A stretch of DNA of 64,000 bases from Amaranthus tricolor (GCF_026212465.1 NC_080056.1:22341732-22405731); one strand, 5' to 3'. Counted from the first letter of the stretch, positions 35,107 through 48,900 are shown. A program made the numbers and translations. Notes: generated from the letters alone by a model not told the origin.

Positions 35107-35532
35107 GATTAAGAAAAATGATTCATGCAAGATCGACAAGGAACCCAAGAAAGTCTGGGTTCCTGTAACTAACCATTGATTTCTTTCAGGTCCAAGTGAG
35201 TGGGAACAGCTCATGGTATCTCGACAGTGGGTGTTCCAAGCACATGATGGGGGAACAGTAACCTTCGGTGACAATATGAAAGGTGAGATAATCGCCAAAG
35301 GAAAAGTTGGAAGGTCATGTTCCCATGCTATCGATAATGTGTTTATAGTCGAGAATTTGAAACCTAACTTACTTAGCATTTCTCAATTTTGCGATAAAGG
35401 TAACTCTGTGAACTTTACTTCTGAAAAGTGCATTATTTCTAGGAATGACATAGGAGACATCGTTCTTGAGGGAATCAGAAAAGAGAACACTTATGTAGTG
35501 AACCTGGACAATGTTCCCAAAACCAGTCTGAC
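35107..35532 (+). pseudogene. Sirevirus protease region, frameshifted
   Basis: WYLDSGCSKHMM, the aspartic protease active-site region with DSG, lies at about 35216-35250 in one frame and runs into a stop. The following GGTVTFGDNMKGEIIAKGKV and HAIDNVFIVENLKPNLLS lie in another frame (35213-35581). The short deletion between these motifs breaks the enzyme that would process the polyprotein. Confidence 0.85.
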
Positions 35533-37869
35533 GTGTCTAAGCGTTATAGAAGACGACCACTTCTTTGGCATATGCGTCTAGGTCACGCCAGCTATACATT
35601 GATTAATACATTAAGATCAAAAGACCTAGTTAGAGGACTACCGGCTATAAAATTCCTTAAAGAAGAAATTTGCGATCCTTGTGCCAAAGGAAAACAAGTG
35701 AGGTCATCTTTTAAATCAAAGAATATGGTGACTACCTCTAGACTGCTAGAATTAATTCATATGGATCTATGTGGACCTATGAGAATACAGAGCCGTAGCG
35801 GCAAAAAATATGTATTTGTCATTGTTGATGATTATAGTAGATTCACTTGGACTTTGTTTTTAGTAAGCAAAGATGAAGCCTTTGATGAATTTGTTACCTT
35901 TGCAAACAAAATACAAAAATCTACCAATAATCAAATAATCCACATAAGGTCTGATCATGGAAAAGAATTTGAAAATTCAAATGTTACAATGTATTGCAAT
36001 GAACATGGAATTAATCACAATTTTTCCGTACCTAGAACACCACAACAAAATGCAGTGGTAGAAAGGAAAAATAGAACTTTAGAAGAAATGGCCAGAACCA
36101 TGTTGATTGCTAGCGGTCTACCTAGAAATTTTTGGGCTGAGGCCGTTAATACTGCTTGTTATATTATGAATCGTGTGTTAATAAGACCAATCTCTTCAAA
36201 AACACCCTATGAATTACTCAAAGGTGTTAAACCAAACATTTCCTATTTTCGTATATTTGGATGCAAATATTTTGTTCATGTTAATGGAAAACGAAGTATA
36301 GGCAAGTTTGATGAAAGAAGCGATGAAGCAGTATTTCTTGGCTACTCATCACATAGTAAAGCTTACAAGGTATATAATAAAAGAACAATGAGTGTAGAAG
36401 AGTCAGTTCATATCATTTTTTATGAAACTAACTTTTCAACAAGTGGACAGGATATTAACCATGTTAAAATAGGTCTTGCTCATCTAGAAGACGATAATGA
36501 AGAAACGAAAATGCTAGGTGAAGGAACAGCAGGCGAATAGCTGATCCCAGAAGAGGCTGAAAGGAACGATAATAATCAGGAACAGACAGTACTTCAGGAA
36601 CAGCAGACTGTCTCCAATCCAGCTGTTCCCACAGACGAGCAAGCAGATCCAGAAGCTGAACAGAACAATAATCAAGTAGATGAAACAGAACATGCTTCTG
36701 TTCCCACAAGAGAATTTGTGCCTAAGCCTTGGAAATATCAAAGTTACCACCCTCTTGATTTGATCATTAGTGATATGAATAAGGGAACGCAAACCAGATC
36801 CCAAATTAGAAACTTTTGTGCGCACTTTGCGTTCCTATCATCACTTGAACCTAAAAACCACGAGGAAGCTCTAAAAGATTCCGAATGGATAGTAGCCATG
36901 CAAGATGAATTGATTGAATTCGAAAGAAACAAAGTATGGCACTTGGAGCCCAAACCAAAACACAAAAAGTTAATTGGTTTAAAATGGGTATTTCGGAACA
37001 AATTAGATGAGCACAGAATAATTGTAAGAAACAATGCAAGGCTCGTGGTCAAAGGGTATAACCAACAAGAAGGTATTGATTACACCGAGACTTTTGCTCC
37101 GGTAGCAAGGTTAGAGGCTATTAGAATTTTAATTTCTTTTGCTGCATTCATGAACTTTAAATTATATCAAATGGATGTGAAATGTGCTTTTTTAAATGGC
37201 TTTCTTGATGAAGAAGTTTTTGTTGAACAACCCCCAGGTTTTGAAAATACCTCTTGTCTTGATCATGTCTACAAGCTTGATAAAGCTCTTTATGGCTTGA
37301 AACAAGCTCCTAGGCAATGGTATGAAAGACTATCAAAGTTTTTGATTCAAAATGACTTTATTAGAGGCAAAATTGACAAAACCTTATTCTTTAAGAATAG
37401 AGGTTCAGATATTTTAGTTGTTCAAATATATGTTGATGATATTATCTTTGGTGCCACCAATGAACTATTGTGTAAAGAATTTGCTAACCTAATGAGCACC
37501 GAATTTGAAATGAGCATGATGGGAGAATTAAACTTCTTCCTTGGGTTACAAATAAAACAAACAGCTAATGGTACCTTTATTCACCAACAAAAATTTATAA
37601 AAGAACTTTTCAAGAAATATGGGTTGAATAATGCTAAAACCAACAATACACCTATGGCCACAAATATTAGATTAGATGAAGACCCAAATGGAACAAATAT
37701 TGATCAAACTATGTATAGAGGCATGATTGGCTCTTTATTGTATCTAACTGCTAGTAGACCCGATATTGCTTTTAGTGTTGGCTTATGTGCTAGATTTCAA
37801 TCCAATCCAAAAGAATCACATCTCACTGCAGTAAAACGAATTCTAAGATATTTGAAGAGGAACAGATGA
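35533..37869 (+). pseudogene. Sirevirus integrase and reverse transcriptase
   Basis: One frame with a single in-frame TAG at 36538-36540. The GAG-pre-integrase zinc motif (LWHMRLGHAS, CDPCAKGK) comes first. The integrase core follows with the D,D,E positions in MDLCGP, SDHGKEFEN and NAVVERKNR, then the copia GKFDERSDEAVFLGYS block. After the TAG and a low-complexity linker, reverse transcriptase runs from about 36840 ([21 protein letters not shown]) with intact catalytic [10 protein letters not shown] continues to YLKRN at 37869, where a one-base shift leads to RNase H. Well preserved apart from the stop and the shift. Confidence 0.93.
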
Positions 37870-37870
37870 C

Positions 37871-38373
37871 TTGTCCCTATTTTACCCTAAAAGTGATGTC
37901 TATGATTTGAAAGGTTTTAGTGATGCAGATTATGCAGGAGATCTTGTAAATAGAAAAAGTACGTCAGGTATGGTACAATTTCTTGGCTCATGTTTAGTGT
38001 CATGTTGTTCAAAGAAACAAAACACTGTTGCATTATCCATTGCCGAAGCTGAATACGTAGCAGCAACAGCTTGCTGTTCCCAAATGCTTTGGATAAAACA
38101 TCAACTAAGAGATTTTGGTATTAAGTTTGAATGTGTTCCTATTTATTGTGATAATACCAGTGCCATATGCATATCTAAAGATCTAGTGCATCATTCACGA
38201 GTAAAACACATCCACATTAGGCATAATTTTTTAAGGATAATGTTGAAAATAAAAATATTATTTTAAAGCATGTAAACACCAACGAGCAAATAGCAGATAT
38301 CATGACTAAACCGCTTCCAAGGGAACAACATGAGAAAATGAGATTGAAACTTGGCATGATCAAGCTGCATTAA
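37871..38373 (+). pseudogene. Sirevirus RNase H
   Basis: Starts one frame away from RT: GFSDADYAGDLVNRKSTSG and SIAEAEYVAATACCSQ are the RNase H block. A second frameshift near 38233 separates the C-terminus (EQIADIMTKPLPREQHEKM...LGMIKLH, stop 38371-38373). RNase H removes the RNA template during cDNA synthesis. Confidence 0.9.
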
Positions 38374-38789
38374 AGTGAGTGAAACATGTGATCCTTAAAG
38401 ACAGAATGAAAATTGAATAGGTCGATCAATCACAAAATCTTGATTGAAAAATCGATTATCGAAAGGATCAGGTACGCACTATTTGAAAGCATATACTGTG
38501 AATGCTCTTAAGATTGCATGTTTAATTTTATCAGACTGAAGTAGCATAAAATTTTCATTTATTTTATTTTCATAAAATATATATACATATATTTATCCAG
38601 CAATTTCCATTAAAATAGTGAGAGTTAAATCATCATAATTCATCACTAAATTCGTCTGTTTCCATTTCACACTTGGTGTCCATACGCATAAATTAAATAA
38701 GGAATATGAAACACCTAAACACACGTCCCCTCACATTCATTATATACACTCTCACAAGTTAAGCCCTAAACCCCTCATCCTCAGTCGCA
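38374..38789. other. Spacer between pol and the extra ORF of the Sirevirus
   Basis: No ORF. The stretch cctaaacacacgtcccctcacattcattatatacactctcacaagttaagccctaaa just before the extra ORF looks like a short promoter/leader and could drive a subgenomic transcript, as proposed for third-ORF genes of other plant elements. Confidence 0.4.
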
Positions 38790-40508
38790 ATGAACTTTGA
38801 GTCCCAATTCATCTTCATCTTCCCGAATTTTCTGCAAAATTTCACTCCACAAACTCATCAAATAACCATGAGAACTAAGAGCCGTACACCAAAGATGAAA
38901 CAACCCAAACCTTTAAAAATCATTCACCCAACACCTCTAATTACTGCACCTGAGTCTTCTTCAAGAGAACAACAGGGAACCCCGGTTGCCTCTAGAGTGC
39001 ATGAAAGCATAAAGAGAAAGAGAGACTCTACAGTAAAGAAATCGTCTTCAAAAAGGGCAAAAGTTGTTGTTCCAGTCAGTGCTGAAGAGTTATCCAAAGA
39101 GATGATTGTTGGTTTCGGACTTGACAAGCAATGGTATGAATCCAATTTCTTTCCTCAATTTCACGCAATCTTACAAAATCAATTTTGGGAATCTTTGATG
39201 GCAGAACACTGCTGTAATCCAATGTACCCAAAATTGATGCGTGAGTTTGTTTCAAACTTTTCTATTGACAATGGCGTTTGTACAAGTGTTGTTAAGGGGA
39301 TCAAAATTGAATTTAATAGTCTGATGTTAGGAGAATGGTTAGGTGTACCTTCCACTGGATTTGATGTATATTTTGTTGGGTCAAAAATCATTTTTTCTGG
39401 GATTGATGAGAAGCTTGTCTGGAAGTTTTTGGGGATAAATGAAAAGATGGGAAAGGTTTGCCACAATGTACTGTCTCCTATGCACAAACTATTATATAAT
39501 ATAGCACGAAGATTCATTTTGCCTCGCACATCCAAACGCAGTGAGGTTAGTCTAAGAGATGCTACATTGATATACTGTATGGCTAATAACATCAAAATAA
39601 ACTTTCCCTAATTGATGATTTCTCATTTGAGTGACTGCATTTCAAAAAGATATGTGATAGGATATGGTGGTTTGTTGACATGGATCTTTAGGAAGCTAGG
39701 TGTTCCTCTTGAAGGTCAAAATTTTCCCATGGGTCCAAATAACAAAATAGGTGTTAAGAGTCTGAATAACTTGCATCTTAAAGTAAATGAAAATGGGACT
39801 CTTGAGAATATTTGTGAACAATCTGATGTGATTTCTGACAACAAGGAGGGCACCAATGAAGGAGAAAATGAAGATAAAGTTGAGGAGGAGGAATTAAATA
39901 ATAAGGAGGAACAGAAGCCTGTTCCCTCTGCCACTGAGAAAGCAGAAGGGCATTTTGTTAAGGAATAGGAGGAAAGTTCATGTAAGGGGGAAGCTGAAAA
40001 GGAAAATGTGAAGGAAGCTGTGGAAGAAGAAAAGGAAGAAAATGAGGAGGGTTCTTTGCCTAACAAGCAACATTCTGGTTCAACCCCTAGGAAGAGTCGT
40101 AGGCTAGCTTCCAAAGGCAAAAAACCTGTTGTTATTCTTGACGATGACTCAACCTCATACACAACAGCTGAACGAAGTCATCCTTCCTCACCTAAACCGA
40201 CCACACCTTCACCCCATAACTTTTCTTCACCACCACAGTCACCTATACCACCATCATCACCACCACTAGTACACACATCATCAAATCAAGGTTTAGGTGA
40301 CACTACAGTTCCAACAGCCCATCTATCCTCCATTCTCCTAAAACTTAACGAATTGCAGTCCAGCTTCCTTGTTTTTAAAGATGAAATTCGTGTATCTATA
40401 GCCTCACTATCTACTCAAATGGACCATATGGAAGCACGTTTGGGGGCCAAACTCGACACAGTAGAGGTGGAGACAGAATATGTGGATGATGAAGCTCCTG
40501 CATCTTAA
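38790..40508 (+). pseudogene. Third ORF of the Sirevirus (position of the env-like gene)
   Basis: One frame of about 572 codons with two in-frame stops (TAA 39609-39611, TAG 39966-39968). Near the N-terminus is a basic stretch (KRKRDSTVKKSSSKRAK). Residues of about 120-270 resemble the 'putative plant transposon protein' domain (WESLMAEHCCNPMYPKLM, EWLGVPSTGFDV). Then an acidic Glu-rich region, a Pro/Ser-rich region (SPPQSPIPPSSPPL) and a C-terminal coiled coil (LSSILLKLNELQSSFLVFKD). No signal peptide or membrane segment is apparent, so an envelope role is not supported by what can be seen. Function unknown. Confidence 0.75.
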
Positions 40509-41165
40509 TTCCTTTTGATACTTTTTAATATCTTCTTATTTGTTGCAACCATCACTTTTATCAAAGAATCTTTTCATGTTTTTCAATTGTACCAGCTGGG
40601 GTACTGTTTGTCTAATTCATACTATGAACTACATTTTCTTTTATGCTACTAATTACCTGTGAAGATTAATCATAGCTGATCTTGTTTGCATTCATTATTA
40701 CTGCTTTTTTACTCTGTGCATCCTTATTATCTCTTTGACTATGTCTATATGCTTAGTGCTGTGGCTTGATTGCTCTTATTCTTTTTGAATGATGTCAAAA
40801 GGGGGAATATTTGACACAAACTTAAATAATGCTTAAGTATGCTTAGCTCTGATTAAATCTATTATGTTGGACATTAGGATTAAGATTATGATTCATGATG
40901 GATGATTGTTTATTGCTTGTTGTTGCTGTCTCAATTTTCTGATGTTTGCTTTGAACTAATCTGATATTATGATTCTGATCTACATATTCAAATATAATGA
41001 TCTGTTTTTAAGCTCTGATCTACATACTCTGAATTTTACATCATTGTTTATGTTTTATGCTGAGATTGTATGAGTTTTTGTTGTGTATATTTTAGAATAA
41101 TTTGATTCATGATATGCTTGGTAAATTATATTTACTAAGTTAAGAAAAGTTGTTTTAATCTCTAA
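40509..41165. other. Noncoding 3' region of the Sirevirus left of CACTA-2
   Basis: No gene. It includes a purine run caaaagggggaa at about 40797, an internal polypurine-like tract. The region resumes at 50068 after CACTA-2 and ends with aaaaagtgggaatt (50131-50144), which directly precedes the right LTR and is the likely true polypurine tract. Confidence 0.6.
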
Positions 41166-41589
41166 CACTAGTGGAAAAAATTGTATTTGCTGCTCATTAT
41201 TTGCTGCGGTTTTTTCATATTCGCAGCAATAAAGAGGAGAATGAATTAGGAAAAAAAAAAAAAACCTTTAATTGCTGCGGTTAACCAATGAACCGCAGCA
41301 AATATTATTCAAAACAAATTAATTGCTCCGGTTAAGGCCAAACCGCAGCAAATAGCGCTTCATTATTTCCTTAATTGCTCCGGTTTTTCATGAACCGCAG
41401 CAAATAAACCGGGAAAATAACTTAATTGCTCTGGTTTCCTTTGAACCGCAGCAAATGAGCTTTGGAATTTTAAGAAAACCCGCCATAATCATCAGTTTCT
41501 TTTTCACAATAAATCCTTCACAAAACCCTTCATACAAAACGATTAAACTGCCTTTTGTTCTCTCAAACGAACCCATTGAAAACCAAAAA

Positions 41590-41850
41590 CCCAGAACTGT
41601 ACGTTTGCTACTGCTGTTCTACTGCTGCTTTGTTCTCTCAATCAAACGTTTGCTTGTTCTACTGTACGTGTTCATCTTTATTTTCATTCATAAACCCAGA
41701 ACAAACGTTTGCTTGTTCTACTGTACGTGTTCATCTTCATTGTCATTCACAAACCCAGAAATCAAAAGTTTGCTTGTTCTACTGTGTTCACAAACGTTTG
41801 CTTGTTTCGTGCATTTGCTTGTTCTACTGTATGCGCATTCTTCAAAACCG
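41590..41850. repeat. ~60-bp minisatellite in the CACTA-2 leader
   Basis: Repeats of acgtttgcttgttctactgt followed by acgtgttcatctt and ttcattcayaaacccagaa, two full units plus partial ones. The ORFs here are repeat translations. The rest of the leader (41850-42845) is A/T-rich with no gene. Confidence 0.78.
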
Positions 41851-42845
41851 TTGTTTGAAACCAAAGGCATTTGCTTGTTCATCTTCAAAACTCACGAATT
41901 AAGGTATTATTTCTCTTTTTAATTTCAATAAGCATTGAAATATCTAATTGTTGCTTCTGTTCTTATTGCTGGTCGCATTTGCTTTGTTCTTGTTGCTGGT
42001 CGCATGTGATTGTTTTACACTTATTATTTCATTGATTAGATTATATATTAGTTCAATCTAATCTAGATGATGATCAAAACAAAGAAAACTAAAAAATTAA
42101 AATTAAAAATGAAGATGTACGTGGGTTTGTAAATATCTAAATTTGACAAAAAAAAGGTTTTCGAAGATTTAATTGCATATAAAATATCGTTTATCCAATC
42201 TTGATGAAAAAAATATAAATGGGCATGAGAAATGAAAAAGAAATTTGTTTTTAAATAATAGTTAGTTAAAGATATAAAAAAAAAAAGAAAAGAAAAGAAA
42301 AAGAATGTGCCACCAGTTCCATATTTGTGAAGATAAATGTAACAGTGACCCTTGACTTAATATGACTTTGGTTTTTTTTATTTTATTTTTTTTATAATAA
42401 AATAATAAATATTTTTTATTGAATACAATATACAATAAATTTAAAAGTTGTAGTTGTGTATTATTGGTGTTTGTTTGTTTACTTTTCCCTTGGTATATAC
42501 TTTAAAGGATAAACCTAGTCAAACAATTTTACCACATGGATTGATCACTTTTTTTTCTTGTTATAAAAGGCCTACCTAAGAATACGAACTAAGGGAGATG
42601 TGGAGGTTTGTTGCTTTTTGTCACTCATACAACTATCAAATTTTGAATTCATTAAGAAAATTAGTAGATCATAAGTCAAATACTTTGACTTATAATTTAA
42701 AATTAATTTTAATTCGGATGTTTTGATATTTGTTAAAAATGTGGTTTGTTGTTAATTGTTATACTTATTAGAATTATAAATAAGTATATATGTTTAAAAG
42801 TTGTGTATTAATTTTGTTTTGAATCAATTAATCACACTAATTAGG

Positions 42846-43922
42846 ATGACAAACGATCGTTCTTGGATGTATGGAAGCATTGAATCGTCGGAATTTATTG
42901 ATGGCGTATTAGAATTTTGTAGTATTGCGGTTGAACATCAAGTTAGGATGGGGGGAGTTGGTTTTTATTGCCCATGTGTCAGTTGTGGCAATGTATCAAA
43001 GGTAGATAGTGTTGATATCCTTAGGGAGCACATACTTTGACGTGGGTTTAGGCCTCAATATCATGTTTGGGTTTGGCATGGTGAGGAGGGAGTTTACAAA
43101 GAGAAAAGTGTTGTTGAGGACGTCAATAATGTGGCCGATGTCAATGAGGATGTAGTAGATCATGTTGATGGGTATGAGACAGATGAAGAGAATGTCGATG
43201 AGGATGTGGACCGTGTTGATGAGATGATGGAGGGAGTCGAGGATGAGTTAGGAAAACGTCCTCGTGTTTTTGACTTGTTGACAGAGGCTTCTCAAAAGCC
43301 TTTGTACCCTGGATGTACAAAGTTCACCAAACTAACAGCAGTGTTGACAATTTTCAACATTAAGTCAAAGTTCAATTGGAGTGACGCTAGTTTCACAATG
43401 TTATTAGAAGCGTTAGGTGAGTTTCTTCCTGAGGGAAATGAACTTCCAAAGTCGACATATTATGCCAAAAAGCTCATGTGTCCTTTCGGCTTAGAGTACC
43501 AGAAGATTCATGCGTGTCCGAATGATTGTGTGTTGTATCGGAATGAAAACGAGAACTTAGAAGAGTGTCCTAGGTGTAGGTTATCGCGCTACAAGCGTAA
43601 AGGGGCTCGGGATGCTAAAGGGCCCCCGGCTAAGGTATTGTGGTATCTTCCAATAATATCTACATTCAAGCGCTTGTTTTCTATAAAGAAAGATGCGTTA
43701 CATTTGAGGTGGCATGCAGATAGGGTGAAGAAAGGTGACTTGCTCACACATCCATCTGATTCTCCGGAGTGGAAGAGTATTGATAGGTTGCATAAGACTT
43801 TTGGGGATGAGGTTCGTAATTTAAGGTTCGTGATTGGTATTGCGGGCTTCATTCCCGAGATGCAAGTGGTAAATTTACCATTAATGATCCGGGAACGAAG
43901 AAGGTTGCTGATGCTGTGGTGA
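42846..43922 (+). pseudogene. TNP2 transposase of CACTA-2, 5' part, internally deleted
   Basis: The ATG at 42846 starts MTNDRSWMYGSIESSEFIDG with the cysteine cluster FYCPCVSCGN, the Transpos_assoc domain. A TGA at 43038-43040 replaces an Arg codon present in CACTA-4. An acidic linker and the beginning of Transposase_21 follow (PLYPGCTKFTKLTAVLTIFN, SKFNWSDASF, LMCPFGLEYQKIHACPNDC, WHADRVKKG). After DEVRNLR at about 43829 the sequence jumps into what corresponds to 61257 of CACTA-4 (cgtgattggtattgcgggct), in a shifted frame. Everything between, including the TNP2 catalytic part, is missing. Confidence 0.92.
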
Positions 43923-45743
43923 GTTTTGAAATTATTAAGTATATTCTTCATTTGTTTTGTATTCTTTGGCTTTGATGTACTTATACTAATTACTATATAT
44001 GTCACTTTTTGTTTGAACAGATGGGCTGGAAGGAAAAAGAAGCTACGGGGGAGTTCACCCCAAAAGGCAATGTTGACGCATTGCATATGGTCTTAGGGAA
44101 AGACCACTGTGGGCGGGTAGTCGGAAAAGGAGGCGTCCGCGTGGGGTTACAGAAGGCAATCGGCAAAGGGTGTGTTGCTACTCAATCCCGAACGGCACTG
44201 CGGGAAGAAGCAGCAACCCTCCGAGCGGAGATTACGAAGGACGTTCTCGCGAACTTGGCCACCGTGTTGCAAAAGGTGGGTGCACCCATTGTGGACTTGG
44301 CAAACCTGATTGTCGAGGATCAGGGAAGTCAACATGGGGATTCTAACGCTTTGGTCGAGCCAACACCCGAGCCCATTACCCCCGTAGCACCCCAGCTCTT
44401 TACTAATACCCCCGTTGCTCAAAATCCGGAGCCAACTCCGGTGCCAGTGCTACAGGTACATAGTTTTTAAATATATAAGCACTTATTAATTTAAATTGCA
44501 ACGCGTAATTAAAATTTTATTATGATGCTTATTATACTAAACGACACAATTTTCAGGAGGCGACTCCTTGTTCTCTTTTGCTGCCTCAGTTAGGTGTTGC
44601 TAGTGATGGCGACTTAACTGAGGTTGCATATGGTATGGCACAGCCAAATAAAGAGGGCCAAACAGTGCATTCAGTGCCTGTTACAAGTGGCCACATCAGT
44701 GTGGCCGTGGAGACTATTGTAAAGGGGTTTGAAGATTTCTCACTCCCAATTCCAATGCCAGCATGGAGCCTTGAGAAACTATCAGACGCCCTAGGTAGTT
44801 TCGTCACATGGCCATATGCTTGGGTCCGATTCACTAACATGGTAATAATCATTTGTACCTTATTTATTTTTATTTTTTTAATTGCATGCTCACACTAATT
44901 TAATTTTATGAATTGAAATAGCAAAAGAGTCCAAAGGGATCTTGTAGAGAGGTCGGTTCCTCAGCAAAGGTATCGACTAGGTCAAAGTCGATGCCAAGCA
45001 CTCCAATTTTGATTGATGAGGAGCTAAAAGATCTCTGTCAAGATTGCAAATGGCTGCATTATTGTGCATCTCGCATAAGTGAGGAGGACCCAATCATGTT
45101 GCCCCTGCTGAAGGAGCAATACTGCTTTTCAGAAGACCCGTATGTAATTATTGGTCCTAGTGACATCGGGCAATTTTTGAGAGGAGAGATGCTGAACGTA
45201 GCTCTTTTCCATGTCTACATGAGGTGATGTTCATTATCTTACAAGTTAGGCATTGTTGTTTAATTGTTTTAATGACCGAATTACTAACAAAATTCTCTTA
45301 TTTGTGAGTTTAGTGCGGTTTACGAGGAGGTAATTCTTGCGAACCTCCAATAAAAATTGGATGGTTTTGTCCGGAGACGATTTCGTGTAGTAAATATAGA
45401 AATGATCCAGATGTCGTCAGAGCATACATTGAGACTGCTTTGACTAATTCCCTTGCATGTAAACACACATTCATTCTGCCTCCATATTGGGAAGAGTAAG
45501 TTTTATTTTTGAAATTGAACTTATCTTTTGATTTTTAAAGTCACCTAATCTCTAATTTGTTGATTTTAAATATGTGTTTGTAGTTTGCATTGGATACTTT
45601 TGATCATATGTCCTTTAACGAACACCGTGCACGTCTTCGACTCATTACAAAAACCTAACAGCCTACCTCGCAACACAAGATTCAAAGCATTGTTGAATGC
45701 GTACGTAATATTAATTATTTTACCAATTTGATTTAATTAAGTG

Positions 45744-45744
<1 letters not shown>

Positions 45745-45810
<66 letters not shown>
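45745..45810. repeat. (TA)33 microsatellite in a protease intron of CACTA-2
   Basis: 66 bp of pure TA in the intron between the LLNA exon and the MKRVRGQMGS exon. CACTA-4 has a 176-bp tract at the same place. Confidence 0.95.
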
Positions 45811-45813
<3 letters not shown>

Positions 45814-45912
45814 GGTATTACTTTTCCCATGCGTTTCAGCGCAATGAAAAGAGTGCGTGGACAAATGGGATCGACATCCAGAGCCACATTTCACAAATGG
45901 ATAGCAAGAAAG

Positions 45913-48900
45913 GTACACAAATTCGATTTTATGGGTTTTGTATAGGTTTGGTCAAATGATCATGAAAAGAACACGAAACAACCACAAACACTTAAACAAA
46001 ATTCTGATCTAGCAAACTGTCGACCAGCCCTCCTTCGGCTCAGCTTCAAGGAGTCCACGGGGATTGTTAGAATGGTTTTAGGACCTTGATAGCTAGATCC
46101 AAGTACCAAGATTCCATTTCCACTTTAGCCTAGGTCCTGGATGCATAGGTTTGGTCTCCACGTGTCGTGCAAGGTGGTCTGGTCACTAGTTTGATGCTGT
46201 CAATTTCGCGTTTTTATTTGTCAATTTCGCGCGTAAAGTAGGTCAAACATGGTTTGTTAAGCACGAAACTTGGCACACAACACTATTTGGCATATATTAT
46301 TGTGTTGAAATGGTTATACTTTATAATAATAGTCATATGCTAGAAATTAGAAGTTAAGTTGCGATTTTATGGGTTTTTAAGCGTTTTTGTGAATTTCACG
46401 CGTAAAGTAGGTCAAACATGGTTTGTTATGCACAAAACATGACACACAACACTATTTGGCATATATTATTGTGTTGAAATGGTTAGAATTGATAATAATA
46501 GTCATATGCTAGAAATTAGAAGTTAAGTTGCGATTTTATGCGTTTTTAAGCGTTTTTGTGAATTTCGCGCGTAAAGTACTCAAACTTGGTTTGTTATGCA
46601 CGAAACTTGGCACACAACACTATTTGGCATATATTATTGTGTTGAAATGGTTAGAATTGATAATAATAGTCATATGCTAGAAATTACAAGTTAACTTGCG
46701 ATTTTATGCGTTTTTAAGCGTTTTTGTCAGTTCCGCGCGTGAAGTACTCAAACTTGGTTTTGATGCGAAACCGGGGCTGATTAAGGCCTTGGTTATGCAA
46801 GGATTAATGTTGTGCGTATGCTTTGATTAATGACACAGTCAAAAACTACAAATGATCATGAAAAGAACACGAAACAACCACAAACACTTAAACAAAATTC
46901 TGATCTAGCAAACTGTCGACCAGCCCTCTTTCGACTCAGCTTCTAGGAGTCCACGGGGATTGTTAGAATGGTTTTAGGACCTTGATAGCTAGATCCAAGT
47001 ACCAAGATTCCATTTCCACTTTAGCCTAGGTCCTGGATGCATAGGTTTGGTCTCCACGTGTCATGCAAGGTGGTCTGGTCACTAGTTTGATGCTGTCAAT
47101 TTCGCGTTTTTATTTGTCAATTTCGCGCGTAAAGTAGGTCAAACATGGTTTGTTATGCACGAAACTTGGAACACAACAATATTTGGCATATATTATTGTG
47201 TTGAAATGGTTAGAATTGATAATAATAGTCATATGCTGGAAATTAGAAGTTAAGTTGCGATTTTATGCGTTTTTAAGCGTTTTTGTGAATTTCGCGCGTA
47301 AAGTACTCAAACTTGGTTTGTTATGCACGAAACTTGGCACACAACACTATTTGTCATATATTATTGTGTTGAAATGGTTTGAATTGATAATAATAGTCAT
47401 ATGCTAGAAATTAGAAGTTAAGTTGCGATTTTATGCGTTTTTAAGCGTTTTTGTCAATTCCGCGCGTAAAGTAGCTCAAACTTGGTTTTGATGCGAAACC
47501 GGGGCTGATTAAGGCCTTGGTTATTCAAGAATTAATGTTGTGCGTAAGCTTTGATTAATGACACAGTCAAAAACTACAAATGATCATGAAAAGAACACGA
47601 AACAACCACAAACACTTAAACAAAATTCTGATCTAGCAAACTGTCGACCAACCCTCCTTCGGCTCAGCTTCTAGGTGTCCACGGGGATTGTTAGAATGAT
47701 TTTAGGACCTTGATAGCTAGATCCAAGTACCAAGATTTCATTTCCACTTTAGCCTAGGTCCTGGATGCATAGGTTTGGTCTCCACGTGTCGTGCAAGGTG
47801 GTCTGGTCACTAGTTTGATGCTGTCAATTTCGCGTTTTTATTTGTCAATTTCGCGCGTAAAGTAGGTCAAACATGGTTTGTTATGCACGAAACTTGGCAC
47901 ACAACACTATTTTGCATATATTATTGTGTTGAAATGGTTAGAATTGATAATAATAGTCATATGCTAGAAATTAGAAGTTAAGTTGCGATTTTATGCGTTT
48001 TTATGCGTTTTTGTCAATTTCGCGCGTAAAGTACTCAAACTTGGTTTGTTATGCACGAAACTTGGCACACAACACTATTTGGCATATATTATTGTGTTGA
48101 AATGGTTAGAATTGATAATAATAGTCATATTCTAGAAATTAGAAGTTAAGTTGCGATTTTATGCGTTTTTAAGCGTTTTTGTCAATTACGCGCGTAAAGT
48201 AGCTCAAACTTGGTTTTGATGCGAAACCGGGGCTGATTAACGCCATGGTTATGCAAGGATTAATGTTGTGCGTAAGATTTGATTAATGACACAGTCAAAA
48301 ACTACAAATGATCATGAAAAGAACACGAAAAAACCACAAACACTTAAAAAAAATTCTGATCTAGCAAACTGTCGACCAGCCCTCCTTCGGCTCAGCTTCT
48401 AGGTGTCCACGGGGATTTTTAGAATGGTTTTAGGACCTTGATAGCTAGATCCAAGTACCAAGATTCCATTTCCACTTTAGCCTAGGTCCTGGATGCATAG
48501 GTTTGGTCTCCACGTGTCGTGCAAGGTGGTCTGGTCACTAGTTTGATGCTGTCAATTTCGCGTTTTTATTTGTCAATTTCGCGCGTAAAGTAGGTCAAAC
48601 ATGGTTTGTTGTGCACGAAACTTGGCACACAACACTATTTATCATATATTATTGTGTTGAAATGGTTAGAATTGATAATAATAGTCATAAGCTAGAAATT
48701 AGAAGTTAAGTTGCGATTTTATGCGTTTTTAAGCGTTTTTGTCAATTTCGCGCGTAAAGTAGGACAAACATGGTTTGTTATGCACGAATCTTGGCACACA
48801 ACACTATTTGGCATATATTATTGTGTTGAAATGGTTAGAATTGATAATAATAGTCATATGCTAGAAATTAGAAGTTAAGTTGCGATTTTATGCGTTTTTA

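Noticed and set aside
41177..41460. Regular short repeats with AT-rich spacing, CRISPR-like at first sight
   Set aside because: The motif TTTGCTGCGG occurs in both orientations with variable spacing next to CACTA TIRs in a plant genome; it is a transposon subterminal repeat region.
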